Source of the DNA: Russula earlei | Taxonomy: Eukaryota; Basidiomycota; Agaricomycetes; Russulales; Russulaceae | Direction: 5' to 3' | Length of the DNA stretch: 61,744 nucleotides | NCBI GenBank assembly: GCA_025769875.1 | Contig: JAGFNK010000316.1 | Location: forward strand, 1 to 61,744 | Shown: in pieces, positions 20,128 through 31,739 of the stretch | How the letters are laid out: each line of letters starts with the position of its first letter | Numbering within the stretch: the stretch's first letter is position 1 | Made by a program: the position numbers and the translations under genes | The notes under the pieces: model-generated | Databases searched by the model: none | Seen by the model: the letters and a program-made list of their open reading frames with translations, nothing else | Told to the model about the DNA's origin: nothing

Positions 20128-21820
20128 CATAGCAGTAATCAGTATCCCTCATCATCATCGCTGGCCTCATCAGTAGGACCATCAAATGCAGCACATGCAG
20201 CACAACTGCTTGCACAACTGCCTTCACACCATTTTACTTATGGTACTGCACCTTACAATACTATTGTGCCATCATTCCAGACTCAAGTATTGGAACCAGA
20301 TTTCACACTACTCCATTACAACAGCTTTCCCTAGTCCCCCCACCTAAAACATCTAATCAAATTGCTTTATTGTAAATAAGCGGGGATGTTTCATCCCGGG
20401 CAGACTGTAATTCAGCATGTGTTACATGTCCATTACTTTCATGACATTTTGTGACTGGCGAGATGGTAGTGAATTGGTGAGTTCCCAGTTAGTGATAGTA
20501 TGCAATGTCCTCCCGTGCCTGGAGCAGTCTGACCAGGTTAGATGAGAATGAACGTCCCACCAAGCAGATCGGCAGGTACGGGTACAACTGCGACTCAAAT
20601 ACATTGAGTTGACGAGTCAAATTTGACCGTCCTTGGTCAAAGCGTCTTAAAAAAGTCGTCGGCCCTGCACGCGTGCAATGTCGTCGTTACTGGGTCCGTT
20701 GACGGGGGTCCTCCATCGGGCACAAAGAATAGGGGGGGACGGCCGATGACTTGGGCGCACTTGAACTGCTGCACGACTGGGGACGAAAGCGGCGTGCTCG
20801 GGTTGTCGTGCATTAAGGCGTAGCAGGTACGAGCGGTGTGAGCGTTGGTGTTGGCTGGACCGTTACGGTGGTGGCGGGAGACGAGGCATGCGAATGAAAT
20901 GCACGATGTCGTCGCGTGTTGTGGTGGTGCCAGGGGTCATTGGTGGTGTTGCTGCTGCTGTTGCAGCAGCGGTGGCGATGGCGTCAGTCGCGCCATGCTG
21001 ATAAGTGTATTGGGAAAGGGGCACCGGGAGTAGGCGACAGACGTCGGCCGGAGCGTGATCTCGAGGAATGTTGGCCAATCCGAGGCGGTGCCGATGTTGT
21101 CGTCTTCCGAGCGTGACGAGACTCTCTCCACTTGAAGTGCCGGTAACAGGCATGGACGAGAGCGCGCGAGTGGACTGGGAGACGAGGCAAGTGACAGCCG
21201 GGAGTTCGTAGATCTACACTGAGGTGGTGACAACGCAAGAAGCAGAGATAGGACGAAGCAGGAGGCGACGACTCGGGGGACGAAGGCATAGAGACGCAGA
21301 CGGCAGGGGCGGCAGATAATGGGCTTAACGATGGACAGGGCTGGACCGATGGCGGCTGGCTGTGCTGAGGCGCAGGCCATGAGCGAGGCTAAGGTTAGAG
21401 TGGCGTGGGGTGCTAAGAGGACGGCGACCGTAGGCGACACTAGAGCTGAAGCAAGCGGAACTGAGGCAGACGGAACTGAGACTGAGGTGGGCGTAGCTGA
21501 TGGACTGCAGACGAGACGGGGACTGCAGGGGCGATAGCTACTGGAAAGACGGTGGATGTCGCAGAGACGGCGGTGGAGGAAGCTGAGGGTGCGGAAGCCG
21601 GCGAAGTGAAAGCTGCGGTGGACGAGGGTGAGACGACGCATGAGGCAAAGGGCGCGGAGGTGTGTCCACTTGCTGCTCCTGGCGTTACGCGAGTTCGCAC
21701 ACCCACGCGGCGCTTCCAACTCGTAATGGGAGTGGATTTTTTGCGCAGGGGATGAGTAGCGTGGTTGGTAGTCTAGAATTCGGGGGTCTCACTAGGGAGA
21801 ACCGAGTCGGCGCTCCCACC
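20128..21820. other. transition to GC-rich sequence, no gene recognised
   Basis: Base composition shifts near 20.6 kb from AT-rich to GC/CpG-rich. Long minus-strand frames (20937-21719, 21440-21706) are Ser/Ala/Pro-rich without motifs and overlap one another in different frames. I treat them as composition-driven. A CTG/CAG-type run (poly-Gln or Ala frames) sits at about 20945-20975. Confidence 0.3.
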
Positions 21821-22799
21821 AAATGACGTCGGGATGTTGAGAGAATATCGCGACTATGCGCTGAACACCTCTCGGAAATCGAGAAACAAACCTCTTCTCT
21901 CGTTCATGCGTCAGGGATCGAGACGTCGGGAGGTCGTCCTCCGGTCGTGTGCGAAATTCCCAGCAGAATAACCTATCGCAGCTGTTGTCAGACACGTGGA
22001 CAAGGGGCTCGCATAATGCCTGAAGTCCCGGTGATACGGTTCTGACTCTGCATAGTGATGGAGGTGTTGCGTGACGAAAAGAAATGATATGGCGACTGCG
22101 GGCTGGACGACGGCGCGACTGGGGTGCGAAGGCTAGGAACAGGTGCTCGGGAACTGGAGATGTAAGTGGAGGCGATGACAGGCTGAGCGAGAGAGCGTGG
22201 TGGCGGTGGCGGATGCGATGCAGCAGAACTGAGGGCGCGTGGGTGAAGAGTGGAGGAAAGGATGGGAGGTCGGACGACGGTCGGGGTCAGCAATGCTGAC
22301 GGATGGCGTGTGAATGATTTGCGAGTTTGCACTACGTTCTGAGCGACATGTGGGCGCACCAGGACAAACACGGGCCACGTAGGAACCAACCCACGCGGGG
22401 CCAGTGCACAGCCGGAAGAGACCTGGAGCGGTGACGGAGCTGATTCGCCGGATGGGGGTGAGGAGGAGGGGGATTGGCGAGAGTTACGTGTGCCCGGTGG
22501 GATCATCTATCTATCAGAGCTGTGTCAACGAGCTTGCCATGCGGCGATGGCGGCCTCTTTTGCTGTTCTTTTTTTGGGGGATGCGATGATGAGGGGGGGT
22601 TCCCGTTGGTTGGGAAGGAAAGAGTTTTGTTCCCGCGGCGAGGTCCAAAACATTTGATTCCGCGATCGAGACTTCAAGGGAGGAGATTTACAACCGCGAC
22701 GACGATCTTTCACGTTAGCATTTCTGAAGAATGAGGACCCAGATCAGGTCCGAGGCCATGCATGTGCGGAAGTTGGTGAAGACCTAGATGGGTGACTGC

Positions 22800-23160
22800 C
22801 CGAGTTGGAGTATATTGTAAAACTTGAGGGAGTTGGAGGTTGAGGAGGACTTGGCCGCGGTGAAAAATGGCGATGAGGGCTGCGTCGAGATCTTCATCGG
22901 ATTCTCTGTTTCCGTGACTCCCAGCAGCGATGGTGACTGCGGGATGGCAGGTTGCTGTTCGTTCTTGCAGCCTCGGGACCTCGGGCGAGGTCGTCCATGC
23001 TTTCGTGTGTCCCCTGGACTCTGGCATGCGCGGTAGTCGAGAGGGCCTGGAGGTGTGAGGCAAAATCTAGAGCCTAAGGGCGGTTGGTCAGGTGTCGACG
23101 CAGGGTGAGTTTGAGAGGTTGGCTGCGAAGGAAGGGTTTGTAGTGGGTTCCAAGGTCGAT
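22800..23160 (-). pseudogene. candidate minus-strand gene remnant in block 1
   Basis: This is the counterpart of 46276-46640. The conserved frame segment SFAANLSNSPCVDT is followed by a stop here because of a one-base deletion relative to block 2. I recognise no family. It might instead be conserved upstream sequence of the transporter. Confidence 0.25.
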
Positions 23161-24026
23161 CCGATATGAGCTACTTTTCTCCTGATCCATCATCGCATCA
23201 CATGGCGATGGACCGCGATATATAACGACGCAACGCCCATTCGACTTGTTTGCCATTTTCATGCCAGCATCAGATCTCATACATCATGTTGCTCCCCGAA
23301 TGAGCTCAGCTGAGAAACAGCTCTGTTGAGGTGGAAGTCCTCCGTCACCGAGGTGAGCATGGATGTTGTCCGGTGAAGTTGGTCGTACATGCTTGTTGAC
23401 ACGACTCTCAGTGATAGCGGCGCAATGCCTGCTCGGCCATTGTTGCGATGCATGGTCCACCTCTTAACTTCTCAAGGGTCCGCAAAAGAGGCCGGCCCTG
23501 AATCTGTCCACGCTCACGGTGTATCATGACAACTTGTTCCATTGACACCCCTTTCTGAGCGTGCCAGACGTTCACCAAACTTCGCGGAACGCAGGGCCAT
23601 AATCATTCTTGGCAATTAGAACCATCTCTGAACGGTTTGGCGTATTTGCTCAGATACGGCTCGGGCTCGGCTCACGAAGGCTTGGTTACACCGACATTTA
23701 TAAAAAGCATTGTGGATATTGTACCGGTCGGTATCACCCCGGTCTAGGCCTCGGCCTCTTGTCATGGCACTCTAAAAGCGACGAAATCCATCGGAATACT
23801 AATCGATGTCCCGGCCAATTATCTGGACCTCACGCGCATCATTTACTTAAAACTGTCCGGAGCGCGAATCCCCTTTTCGCGTTAGACATTCCCGTTTTCG
23901 CCTTCGTCGTACGCTACACTTTCTCCTCGATTTCTCGTACTGTCCGCTGGTCGGAACCACCGGATTCCGTTAGGGACTCTGATTTTTTGTCCTCTTTTCT
24001 TCGAGTCGTCCCTCCTGTCTGACGTG

Positions 24027-25984
24027 ATGTCTTTCCCCATCTTTATCTCTGATTCACCCACAAAGCGTGAGTCCAATGGGAGTGACAGGTCGTCCCTTTC
24101 CTATCTCAAAGTCCTGGAGATGTCGCCGGTGGTGGATTCGGAACAGCCATCTCCCGATGGTTCCGCACAGCGTGTCAGCAGGCTGGCACGGCGTATTCAC
24201 GGATGGTCCTGGCAAGCGGTGAGCCTACTCGCCCAGCAGCGGAATCGTGTTGCCGTCGTTTATTCCCTTTATAGTTCCCAATAGGCATGGGCACAGGCGC
24301 AGTCTATGTCACACTGTCGGGTCTGAAAGAACATCCAGGAGTTCTCACGACTGTCGAGGCCTTCTTTTTCTTTTTAAACCTCTCCACTTTCTTAATCAAC
24401 TCCACGACACTCCTTCTCCAAGCAATATGTGCGACTCTTTTGTCTTATGTCCTAATTCTCCGTCTCAGTGTAAAACGTTACAGTGTATCCACGGCAGTCT
24501 AGGCGCTTAATATGCGATCCAGTCAAAGGCGTCTTTGTTCCCCTCATCGTACGAGCCAATACCGCACTCAGTTTATCCCGGAGTCCAACTTCACACACCA
24601 GGTGTTATCCTTTGCGACAATCATGATCGGGACCATCAATTATGGAGTAATTCCGGGCCATCTTTCTCCAGAAGGGATATACGTTCTCTTCTGGTACACG
24701 ACTCCCCGACATATGTTGATCTCCATTCTAACATGTACTCATCGTGACCAGGGTCTACGTCTTCTTGTCCGTTTCCGTGTGCTTCCCGATGTTGATGATC
24801 TGGTACAACAAGCCCCACGACGTGTGTACATTTACGCCCGCGTGGGCTTTCTTGGTACGCAGTCCAACTTGGGATTTGTAGACATGCCACACTGACTCGA
24901 TCACATAGATCTTCCCTATGGTGATGTCACGTCAGACTTGTTTCCAAGGGTCGACTGAATGAAATATATAGATGCTCGTTGGTGTGATCGCAGCGAACGT
25001 TCTGCGTGTCTTGGATCCCTCCGATTTTCGCGCAGTCGGCGTGCTCTTCGTGGGCTACTTCTTCCAAGGCGTCGGTTTCTTCATGACCACGTTCTACATT
25101 TGCATATATATTCTTCGGTACACGTCCCAATCCGCGCCTTCCGATCATCCATGCTGACGAAGTATCTGCCGCTTTGCAGGATCATGACGGTGCGTCCCCA
25201 CGATTGCTGAAGGCGCGAATGAACGAGCCTGGCGTCCCCTGCTTATTCCACAGACCGGATTCATGGAGGGTCATCAGGCAAATGGGGCATTTGTCGCTTG
25301 CGGCCCACCTGGGTTTACAGCGCTCGCGCTGCTCAATCTCGGATCTTATGCACGCAAAATGTCAGTTGTGACCCCTCCACCACATTCTCACTTCCCGTCC
25401 GCAAGAACTGATTTTTTTTTTTTTTGGCCTTTTTGTCATCTTCCTCTTTTCAGCCTTCCGCAGCACAAACTCGTCTCTCCTCTAGCTGGCGAGCTCTGGT
25501 ATTCCTCGAGCGTCCTGGTCGGACTCCTTCTCTTCGGACTTTCCATTTTCCTCTTCATATTCGGCATGTTGCCGTATTGGTCAAGAGTCCACAAGGACCT
25601 CAGCGAAATCCTAGGATGTCAGTCCAGACCCTCCGCTCCTTCCTCTCTCTCCCACGTCGCTCATTGCACCTCATACGTCGAACAACCGTGGCTTACGGAT
25701 CACGCGCCCCCTTTTTTTTCTTTCTTCTTTTCTTTTCAGGTTGGGCCCTGACGTTTCCGAACGTGGGTTGGATCTCGTGTCTGCGCGTCCTCGGCGACGA
25801 CCTTGGGATCCATTTCTTCTTCGTCCTGCACGCCATCATGGTTGTCGTGATGTGCGCCCTGTGGGCGGTGTTGATCGTGCTGACCGCGCTCGCGTTCTGG
25901 AGAGGGAAGATTTTCTTAGCGGCGGAAGCAGATGTTCTCAGGGACAATAATCGTGTGGCGGTGGCAAAGAACGGGTCTGTTTAG
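24027..25984 (+). CDS. SLAC1/TDT-family anion (sulfite/malate-type) transporter, copy 1
   Basis: An integral plasma-membrane channel/transporter of the tellurite-resistance/dicarboxylate (TDT) fold, as in fungal Ssu1 and Mae1 and plant SLAC1. The eleven exons modelled are 24027-24218, 24275-24428, 24484-24548, 24602-24693, 24752-24854, 24909-24920, 24972-25117, 25180-25189, 25254-25360, 25454-25617 and 25740-25984. They give 429 residues with every junction in phase and GT..AG. Marks: HGWSWQAV and GMGTGAVYVTLSG (first membrane helix), ATIMIGTINYGV, TPAWAFLIFPMMLVGVIA, ACGPPGFTALAL, WALTFPNVGW, and a last hydrophobic helix. About ten membrane helices are expected. Two exons are only 12 and 10 nt long. 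The first ATG follows a C/T-rich leader. Substrate cannot be read from sequence; sulfite or C4-dicarboxylate are the family precedents. Confidence 0.88.
24909..25189 (+). other. microexon pair of the transporter (12 nt and 10 nt)
   Basis: Exon 6 (24909-24920) encodes IFPM and exon 8 (25180-25189) supplies the end of an Arg codon plus IMT. Flanking introns are 54, 51, 62 and 64 bp. Both microexons are identical in the paralogue (48354-48365 and 48627-48636). Without them the conserved FLIFPMML and LRIMTTGF strings of the family cannot be formed. Confidence 0.8.
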
Positions 25985-26554
25985 GGTATGGTTTTTGCCT
26001 GTGTCCCACCTTTCCTTTCCTCCTCGTGGTGCCATCACTTGTTTCGAGACATTTTCTTCTACCAGTTGACACATGACAGTTACACATACACCCACGCCTC
26101 GGCAGTCGACAAAATAAACCGCAGTGGTGGAATGTGTTGGAAGTGCAGCTACGGCGCAACAGCGAGAACACAGGTTACTGCCGGGGATTTCCGAGCTTTT
26201 CTCTGGTGCACCAGTAGGTCAGTGCCACAAGTATCACAAGCTTGGCAGGACAAGTTGCAGTACAAACCACGCGACCACTGCTCACACAACTTCGTGATTG
26301 GCGGGCCCAATGTTGCAACTTCTGTATGTCCCCCCTGACTATTTTGACGGCACTACTGGACTTGCTTATGAGCCGCAAATAGTGCAAGTCTAAAGACAGT
26401 TGACTACGTACTACAGGACGCAAAATGTGTTGTCTCAATAACTTGCGATGTGCAAAGCAAAAGCTTATCGGGATCTGTTCGCGGGTGACCAGACTTCGAC
26501 CGCCCACAACGTTCAAAAGGAATCGCTCAGCCATCTATCCACCCTGCGACCAAC

Positions 26555-27733
26555 CTACTCCGCAACCCACGTCTCGCGCCATCCGACCCACATACCCCAA
26601 CGTGGTCCTAAGAGGCCTTCCCCAACGCTCCATACGCGCCACCCAAGCGCAATCCATTCCTCCAGAAATCCCCGCAGCACATCCTCAGCGCGCAGCTCCG
26701 CCACTACGAGCGCAACCGTGCGCCGCGGCTCCGCGAGTGCGGTCATCGTCCCAAGCAGCGGGGGTACAAGCGTCGGGTGATAGATGCAGTCCACGACAAG
26801 CAGTACGTCCGGCGGGTCTGCGCAGACATCGACTTGGCGCCGCGCGGGGAGGGTCCAGTCGAGCGCTGCTACCGTGACCGTGTTGGCAGTTGTGGGGGTT
26901 ACGGAGAGTAAGTTTTTCCGGAGGAGGGGGACGAGCGCGGGTACATCCGTCGCGGTGTACCGGCGCACCAGAGAGCTGAGCCCGAGTGCGAGGAGCCCCG
27001 TTCCGGCTCTGTTCAGAGGTGAAAACGATGGCGTGAGTGTGTGTCTGTGTCTGTGATGTGTTAGAAGCACGCACCCGAGTTCAAGAATGTGGGTTTGACT
27101 GAGCTTCGCATAGTCGAACAAGCCAGTGCGAGTTGGTTCCGGGAAGTGTAGTTGATGTAATATCAACGATAGAAACTCGATGCTAAGGCACATGAGGGGT
27201 TCGGGAAGTGTGTAGAAAGATCGAGATGGGGGGACGCACCTGCGGCAACATTAGAAAGCAGAAATGGGACCCAAACCGTGATGGCCCCACCTTGCTTTCC
27301 ACAGAACGCTCCCGGTATCGCCGCTGCGACTCCTCAAAGCCGTTTTATCCTGAAAGAGCTCGTACTCGAGCACGACAGGTTCCGGCTGGCCCTTGCCTCC
27401 CCACTCAAGCATTCCCTCGTGTCCGATCGTGATGTCCGACCTGCCGCTCTTCTTTTTCTTCCCCTTGATCTTTCGGCCAGTGTTCCGTTTTGATTCCCCG
27501 GACATGTTCGCAACCTCGTGGGTGGTAGGCGGAGGCTTTAGCTCGATCCGGACGAGAAGCGCATCTTCCATGGAGTTCTCGGATCCAAGGCCGTGAAAGT
27601 TGCCTAGATCGCTGCTGTCCGGAGGCTTGAGGGTCGCGAGACGAGTGTAGAGGAGGAAAATCTCCTCATCGGGATCGGAGACAAATGTCGCGTTTGCTGG
27701 AAGATCGAGCGGTCCTGGTGGGATGGCGTACAT
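26555..27733 (-). CDS. lysine methyltransferase-like protein, METTL21/Rkm5 family
   Basis: A seven-beta-strand SAM-dependent methyltransferase of the family-16 type, whose members methylate lysines on ribosomal proteins, chaperones and elongation factors. Three exons: 27291-27733, 27075-27182 and 26555-27008. They give about 334 residues in phase with GT..AG introns of 108 and 66 bp. Seen: LEYELFQD and GSVLWKASIEF in the N-terminal part, LELGAGTGLLALGL at about residue 180 (SAM motif I), an acidic residue after YTATD, ALDW at about 233, and DCIYHPTLVPPLL at about 255, the hallmark post-motif of this family. A Lys-rich insert (KIKGKKKKSG) lies before the core. The start was chosen at the ATG opening MYAIPPGPLDL; an upstream in-frame ATG at 27796 exists. 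The substrate is not predictable. Confidence 0.82.
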
Positions 27734-28799
27734 GGCAGTTAGATAGCTGATCCGTCTCTCCTGCCATGTATGAATTACAGAACAGACGCTTTCCAAAAGA
27801 GCAAAAAAGCAAAAACAATGTGATCATGATGATTGATACGTGTATCGCCGTGGCCTGGTCTGAGCCTCCATTTCAGTGTCGAGAGACACATTCTATTCTT
27901 GAAAAAAATTACAACTTTTAGCATACATGGCAACGTTGACTGAAGCAATAACAAGTCCAACACCTATGGAGCCACGGCGGTACGAATACAGCGTTTACAG
28001 GACAGTAACGGCGCCTGCTTATGACTGACTGTCGGTTATATATGGTCTTGTATTCTGCGGTCTCTACCCACAACCCAGGAGACAAAGATATTTCCGTGTT
28101 GCAACCCTTACACATAACCTCCATATGCGAACCGTATGTTCATGTAGTGGAGTGGGCGAATGGATGTCAGGACCGGCTACATGGCTTGGAGCGACCTCGA
28201 CCTCCCCTGTCGTCGCGACCACGGGACGCGGGGGAGAGCAAACGGAAGGAGCCTTCGACCACGACCTTTCGTACCATGAGCGCAAGTGAAAATCGCTTTT
28301 CCCATCAAACTAAATGCCCTCTTATGTTGTCGCCGTTCACAGGTCCCCACTCTTCAAGTCGACGGAGGGTACTGACTTTCCCAATATGCTAACGGCTTCC
28401 AAACTTGCCATTGACGACGGGTGTCCTCATGCGCGAACGTCGTGGGTACGTTCGTCGACCCGTCTCAATGGTTTAATCATCGATCAACTCTCTATCCGGT
28501 CATCTCGCGCAGGCCGCCGCAATCCCTCTCACTCGTTCACGTCCCGTCCCGTCCCGTTCTCCCCATCCCTCTTCCTCTTCTCCTTTCCAGTCTACATCTT
28601 CCCCTCAGGGTGACATCCTCTTCCCACACAACGCACACATAACTTACAAACGGACGGCTTGATAGCATGGATTCAGAATATATTGAAGAGGTGTCCGAAG
28701 GGAGTGTCATGCAGAGGGTAGGCTTGGTCGGGAAGAAGTCCAAGACAATTAGCGATCATACTTCGCCATGACAAATTTGCACTCACTGACAACCGCCAA
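27734..28799. other. intergenic, no gene recognised
   Basis: This is the region between the methyltransferase start and the 3' end of the CHAT gene. Frames are short and without motifs. It should hold the methyltransferase promoter and the CHAT terminator, but I see no clear TATA box. Confidence 0.4.
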
Positions 28800-31739
28800 T
28801 CACGCGCCATAATGAACAAAGTTCACCCATCGCTCCAAGGGGACCCGATTCTTCCTCAGTCGTCGCACTGCATCTCGGAGTGCCCTTGCGGATCTCTCAT
28901 AGTACGGTATCCCTTCTTGTTTTCTCGAGAACATCGACTTGTAGAAGTGTTTGACCAATTCTGGTCCATCATCATCGGCCATCCCCCACATTGTCCCAAC
29001 TACGCTTCGAAATCCACAGTGTTGCATTGCCGCCGTAAGGTGCAGCGCCTCGTCAGCGATGCTTCCTTCTGTCAACTCTGCAGTATGGCACGCAGAGAGG
29101 AATGCAAACTCGGCAGAAGGAAGTTGCGATCGAATAAGGTCCAGTAGCGTGAGACGCTTGCCATTATGAAGCTGAAACGAAGCCTCAAATGGCTTCCCAT
29201 CTTCTAGCTTTCCATGGCATGCAAAGTGCGAAAATTGATGGCCCTGGAGGCTCTCCAACACACCAGAAGGTGTTGCCTTATTTGACACAAGTGCGGTAAC
29301 CTTTGTATGGAGTCGCTTGATTGCTGAGATCTCCGGGATTGCGGAAAGTAGAGATTGGTCTGGTTGTGCAACAAGAAGGATCGAAGGCTTTGTAAATGAT
29401 TGTTCGCCGTGTTTTCGGGATTGAATGAGCGCAGATAGTGACGGAGTATATGACGGAATGTATATGTCGAAAAAATACCGTTTGGTACCATCACCTGATG
29501 GAATTGGACCCATCGCATGGAGAGGAAGAGAACAGAAGACGGATGTTGGACACCACCAAACTCTCGATTGTTCAGGTACATTTAGGGACTGGAGCTTTTC
29601 GATGACAGGCCGGCCGACAAGATCATAAAGACCGCCAAGTACAGAGCATAGAACACGCTCATATTGCTTTGAGTCGATACCATGTTCGATTCTACATATC
29701 GTGAGCCGATCCCGGAGCTTTGTTGCACTGTCGTAGAAATCATCGGAGGTGGGGATAACGGAAGGTGGGGCATTGTGGAGAAGGATAAAGATGTCAGAAC
29801 GCCACTCGGAATGATTGATGACGATTACTGGCCCCCGCGATGCAGCTGAAATGAGAGTGTCGAAGGAAGGTGCCTTCAAGAAGGACTCAAATCCAGGCAG
29901 AGATCGGACTTGAGAAATAAGTTTGCTACGATCGTACAAAAGCTTTCGTTGCTTCAACAGGAGAAGACCAATGTGATCCATCCCCTCGAGTCCATCTCCG
30001 CCATCACCATTGGTGTTTGAGTCAGTCAGAGTAAGTTCCTGAAGATCCCTATTGACAACGGCGAGTTTGTCTGCTAGTTGAGAGTGGGCTGCACGGAGTT
30101 GATCCATTGAAGTGCGAAGGCCTCGCATCTCTGACCAGAGTAACGCCCTTCCTTGTTCCAAAATCTCGATAGCTTGATCGAATCGACCTGTTTGAGCCAG
30201 ATGAGATGCGTAGTCCAGCGGTAGTACCCTGTGATCATTTGGGACTGCAGCAAGTTGGGAATGCTGTGTATAGAGGGTTGGTGTGAAGGTGAGAGTGTCA
30301 CGCATCAATGAGATGGCACAGTCATACGCAGTTGAGGTGCAGGGGCGTCCGAAGCAGCGCGCTAACTGCGCCCATCTGCATGACATATCGAACCTGTCAG
30401 GTGTCTTCACCTGTTTATTGTTGACCGCCACATGGAAGAGCTGCATCATTTCGTCCAAGTCCTCTTCATTGCGGAGAAGGACGAGGCGGGCATGTAGGGA
30501 TATGATAAGCATTTGAGCCCGCACGAATTGGCGGAACGATCCATCTGTGATGGTGAGAGAATGTTGAAGAACGAAAATTGACTCGTTGAGGTAGTCGATG
30601 TTATTGGTGCATGAGAAGGCCTTGTAGAGGGCCCTGGCGAGGGCGTTGACGGTATGGCCTGCAATGTCAGTACCAGGATGAAACGAGGGAAGGGCAAGTC
30701 GAAAATAATTGATGGCCTCTTTAATATCCGCCATGTATGTGATACGAGTGGATGACATGAGCGCGTCGAAATGTGATCCCCGACTAGTTCTGCCCGACTG
30801 GGAGAGGGACGCACTCAATTCTCGAAATGGAGGGATTGGACGTGATGAATCGGTGGAATCCACGCTTCGAACAAGACCGAAATTACGATCACGATGCCGC
30901 TGAAGGAAAGCGAGCGCTGCGATGATGACAGCACGGACGGGATCATCCAGAGAAGCGCCAGCAAGCAAGGTTCGAAAGCGATAAATCTCCTTCTCTATAT
31001 ACTCCATTTTCCCACCTCTATATGATTGGGCCACTGCAAACATGGCAACCAATTCCAATGCCTGTCCCTGGCATTCGCTTGGCCTATCTCCTGGCGCACG
31101 GAAGGTAATGATTTTGTCAACGATGGCCATTCCCTCTTCGTAGTCGTCATTCAACAAACTTATCTCGAAATGCGTAAAGAGAGACACAGCGAGCGCAAGG
31201 GACACTCGATGCAAATCTGGTAGACATACGCTCGCCTCCCTGATGCATTCAATCACTTTCTCAGAGGCCGACGGTGATAGATAGCTCCGTAGGGATTGTG
31301 TTGCAATAAGAGAGTGAGCAAAGGTCTCGAAGACAATTGTTAGTTTGATTTTTGAGATGTCAGAGTTGAGAAGCTCGTGACAGAGATTCGCCATCTCCTC
31401 GATGTCCGAAATGACATTTCTAGGATCCAACTTGATCTTGAATGCGAACTTGTTTATAAGAATTGCTGTGATAATATTGTGTGGGAGGTCGAAGGCGTCA
31501 AGTGGTTGCTCATAGAGATAACGAAGATACTTTATACACCAGTTGACGTCCTCGGGCTGCCTGGTCTTACGGGAGCGACGAGAAAGGGCGAGCGCGATTT
31601 GAAGGAATGTCTGAACGATTGTCAGGGGTATTTGATCCCAAGGAACGAATATCGCCTCGGTAAGGCGAAGTATTTCTTGTTCGAAGTCGGTTTGTTGTCT
31701 ATTTAACCTAAGGCGCTCGCCTCGTGCTGCAATTGCCAT
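28800..31739 (-). CDS. TPR-CHAT protein (caspase-like protease domain)
   Basis: A 979-residue single open frame. Residues 1 to about 560 are helical, with degenerate tetratricopeptide-type repeats; the clearest is DYASHLAQTGRFDQAIEILE at about 509-528. Residues from about 637 form a CHAT domain, a clan CD (caspase/separase-like) cysteine peptidase. The catalytic pair is visible: His842 in HFACHG and Cys884 in FLSACHTA. It also has the usual SVVGTMWGMADDDGPEL segment and a conserved C-terminal W-x-x-FVHYG. A coiled stretch with a Gly/Asp-rich loop lies at about 545-590. Such proteins are expanded in Agaricomycetes and are mostly uncharacterised; bacterial relatives act as proteases in defence. 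Protease activity is inferred from the intact dyad. It is the only intronless host gene here. The N-terminus may be incomplete. Confidence 0.88.
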   Translation of the reverse strand: MAIAARGERLRLNRQQTDFEQEILRLTEAIFVPWDQIPLTIVQTFLQIALALSRRSRKTRQPEDVNWCIKYLRYLYEQPLDAFDLPHNIITAILINKFAFKIKLDPRNVISDIEEMANLCHELLNSDISKIKLTIVFETFAHSLIATQSLRSYLSPSASEKVIECIREASVCLPDLHRVSLALAVSLFTHFEISLLNDDYEEGMAIVDKIITFRAPGDRPSECQGQALELVAMFAVAQSYRGGKMEYIEKEIYRFRTLLAGASLDDPVRAVIIAALAFLQRHRDRNFGLVRSVDSTDSSRPIPPFRELSASLSQSGRTSRGSHFDALMSSTRITYMADIKEAINYFRLALPSFHPGTDIAGHTVNALARALYKAFSCTNNIDYLNESIFVLQHSLTITDGSFRQFVRAQMLIISLHARLVLLRNEEDLDEMMQLFHVAVNNKQVKTPDRFDMSCRWAQLARCFGRPCTSTAYDCAISLMRDTLTFTPTLYTQHSQLAAVPNDHRVLPLDYASHLAQTGRFDQAIEILEQGRALLWSEMRGLRTSMDQLRAAHSQLADKLAVVNRDLQELTLTDSNTNGDGGDGLEGMDHIGLLLLKQRKLLYDRSKLISQVRSLPGFESFLKAPSFDTLISAASRGPVIVINHSEWRSDIFILLHNAPPSVIPTSDDFYDSATKLRDRLTICRIEHGIDSKQYERVLCSVLGGLYDLVGRPVIEKLQSLNVPEQSRVWWCPTSVFCSLPLHAMGPIPSGDGTKRYFFDIYIPSYTPSLSALIQSRKHGEQSFTKPSILLVAQPDQSLLSAIPEISAIKRLHTKVTALVSNKATPSGVLESLQGHQFSHFACHGKLEDGKPFEASFQLHNGKRLTLLDLIRSQLPSAEFAFLSACHTAELTEGSIADEALHLTAAMQHCGFRSVVGTMWGMADDDGPELVKHFYKSMFSRKQEGIPYYERSARALRDAVRRLRKNRVPLERWVNFVHYGA

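Larger units (their letters stand above)
21821..26134 (+). repeat. segmental duplication block 1 (partner 45238-49577)
   Basis: From AAATGACGTCGGGATG at 21821 to GCAGTGGTGGAATG at 26134 the sequence matches 45238-49577 in the same orientation, with frequent single-base changes and small indels. The block holds a complete SLAC1/TDT gene and about 2 kb upstream, and similarity stops sharply at both ends. I saw no terminal inverted repeats or transposon ends at the edges. Introns are nearly as alike as exons, which implies a recent copy. Confidence 0.9.

Noticed and set aside
20937..21719. 260-codon minus-strand frame
   Set aside because: Composition-driven Ser/Ala/Pro-rich frame in GC-rich DNA, overlapped by another long frame, ending in a simple Gln-type repeat; no domain.
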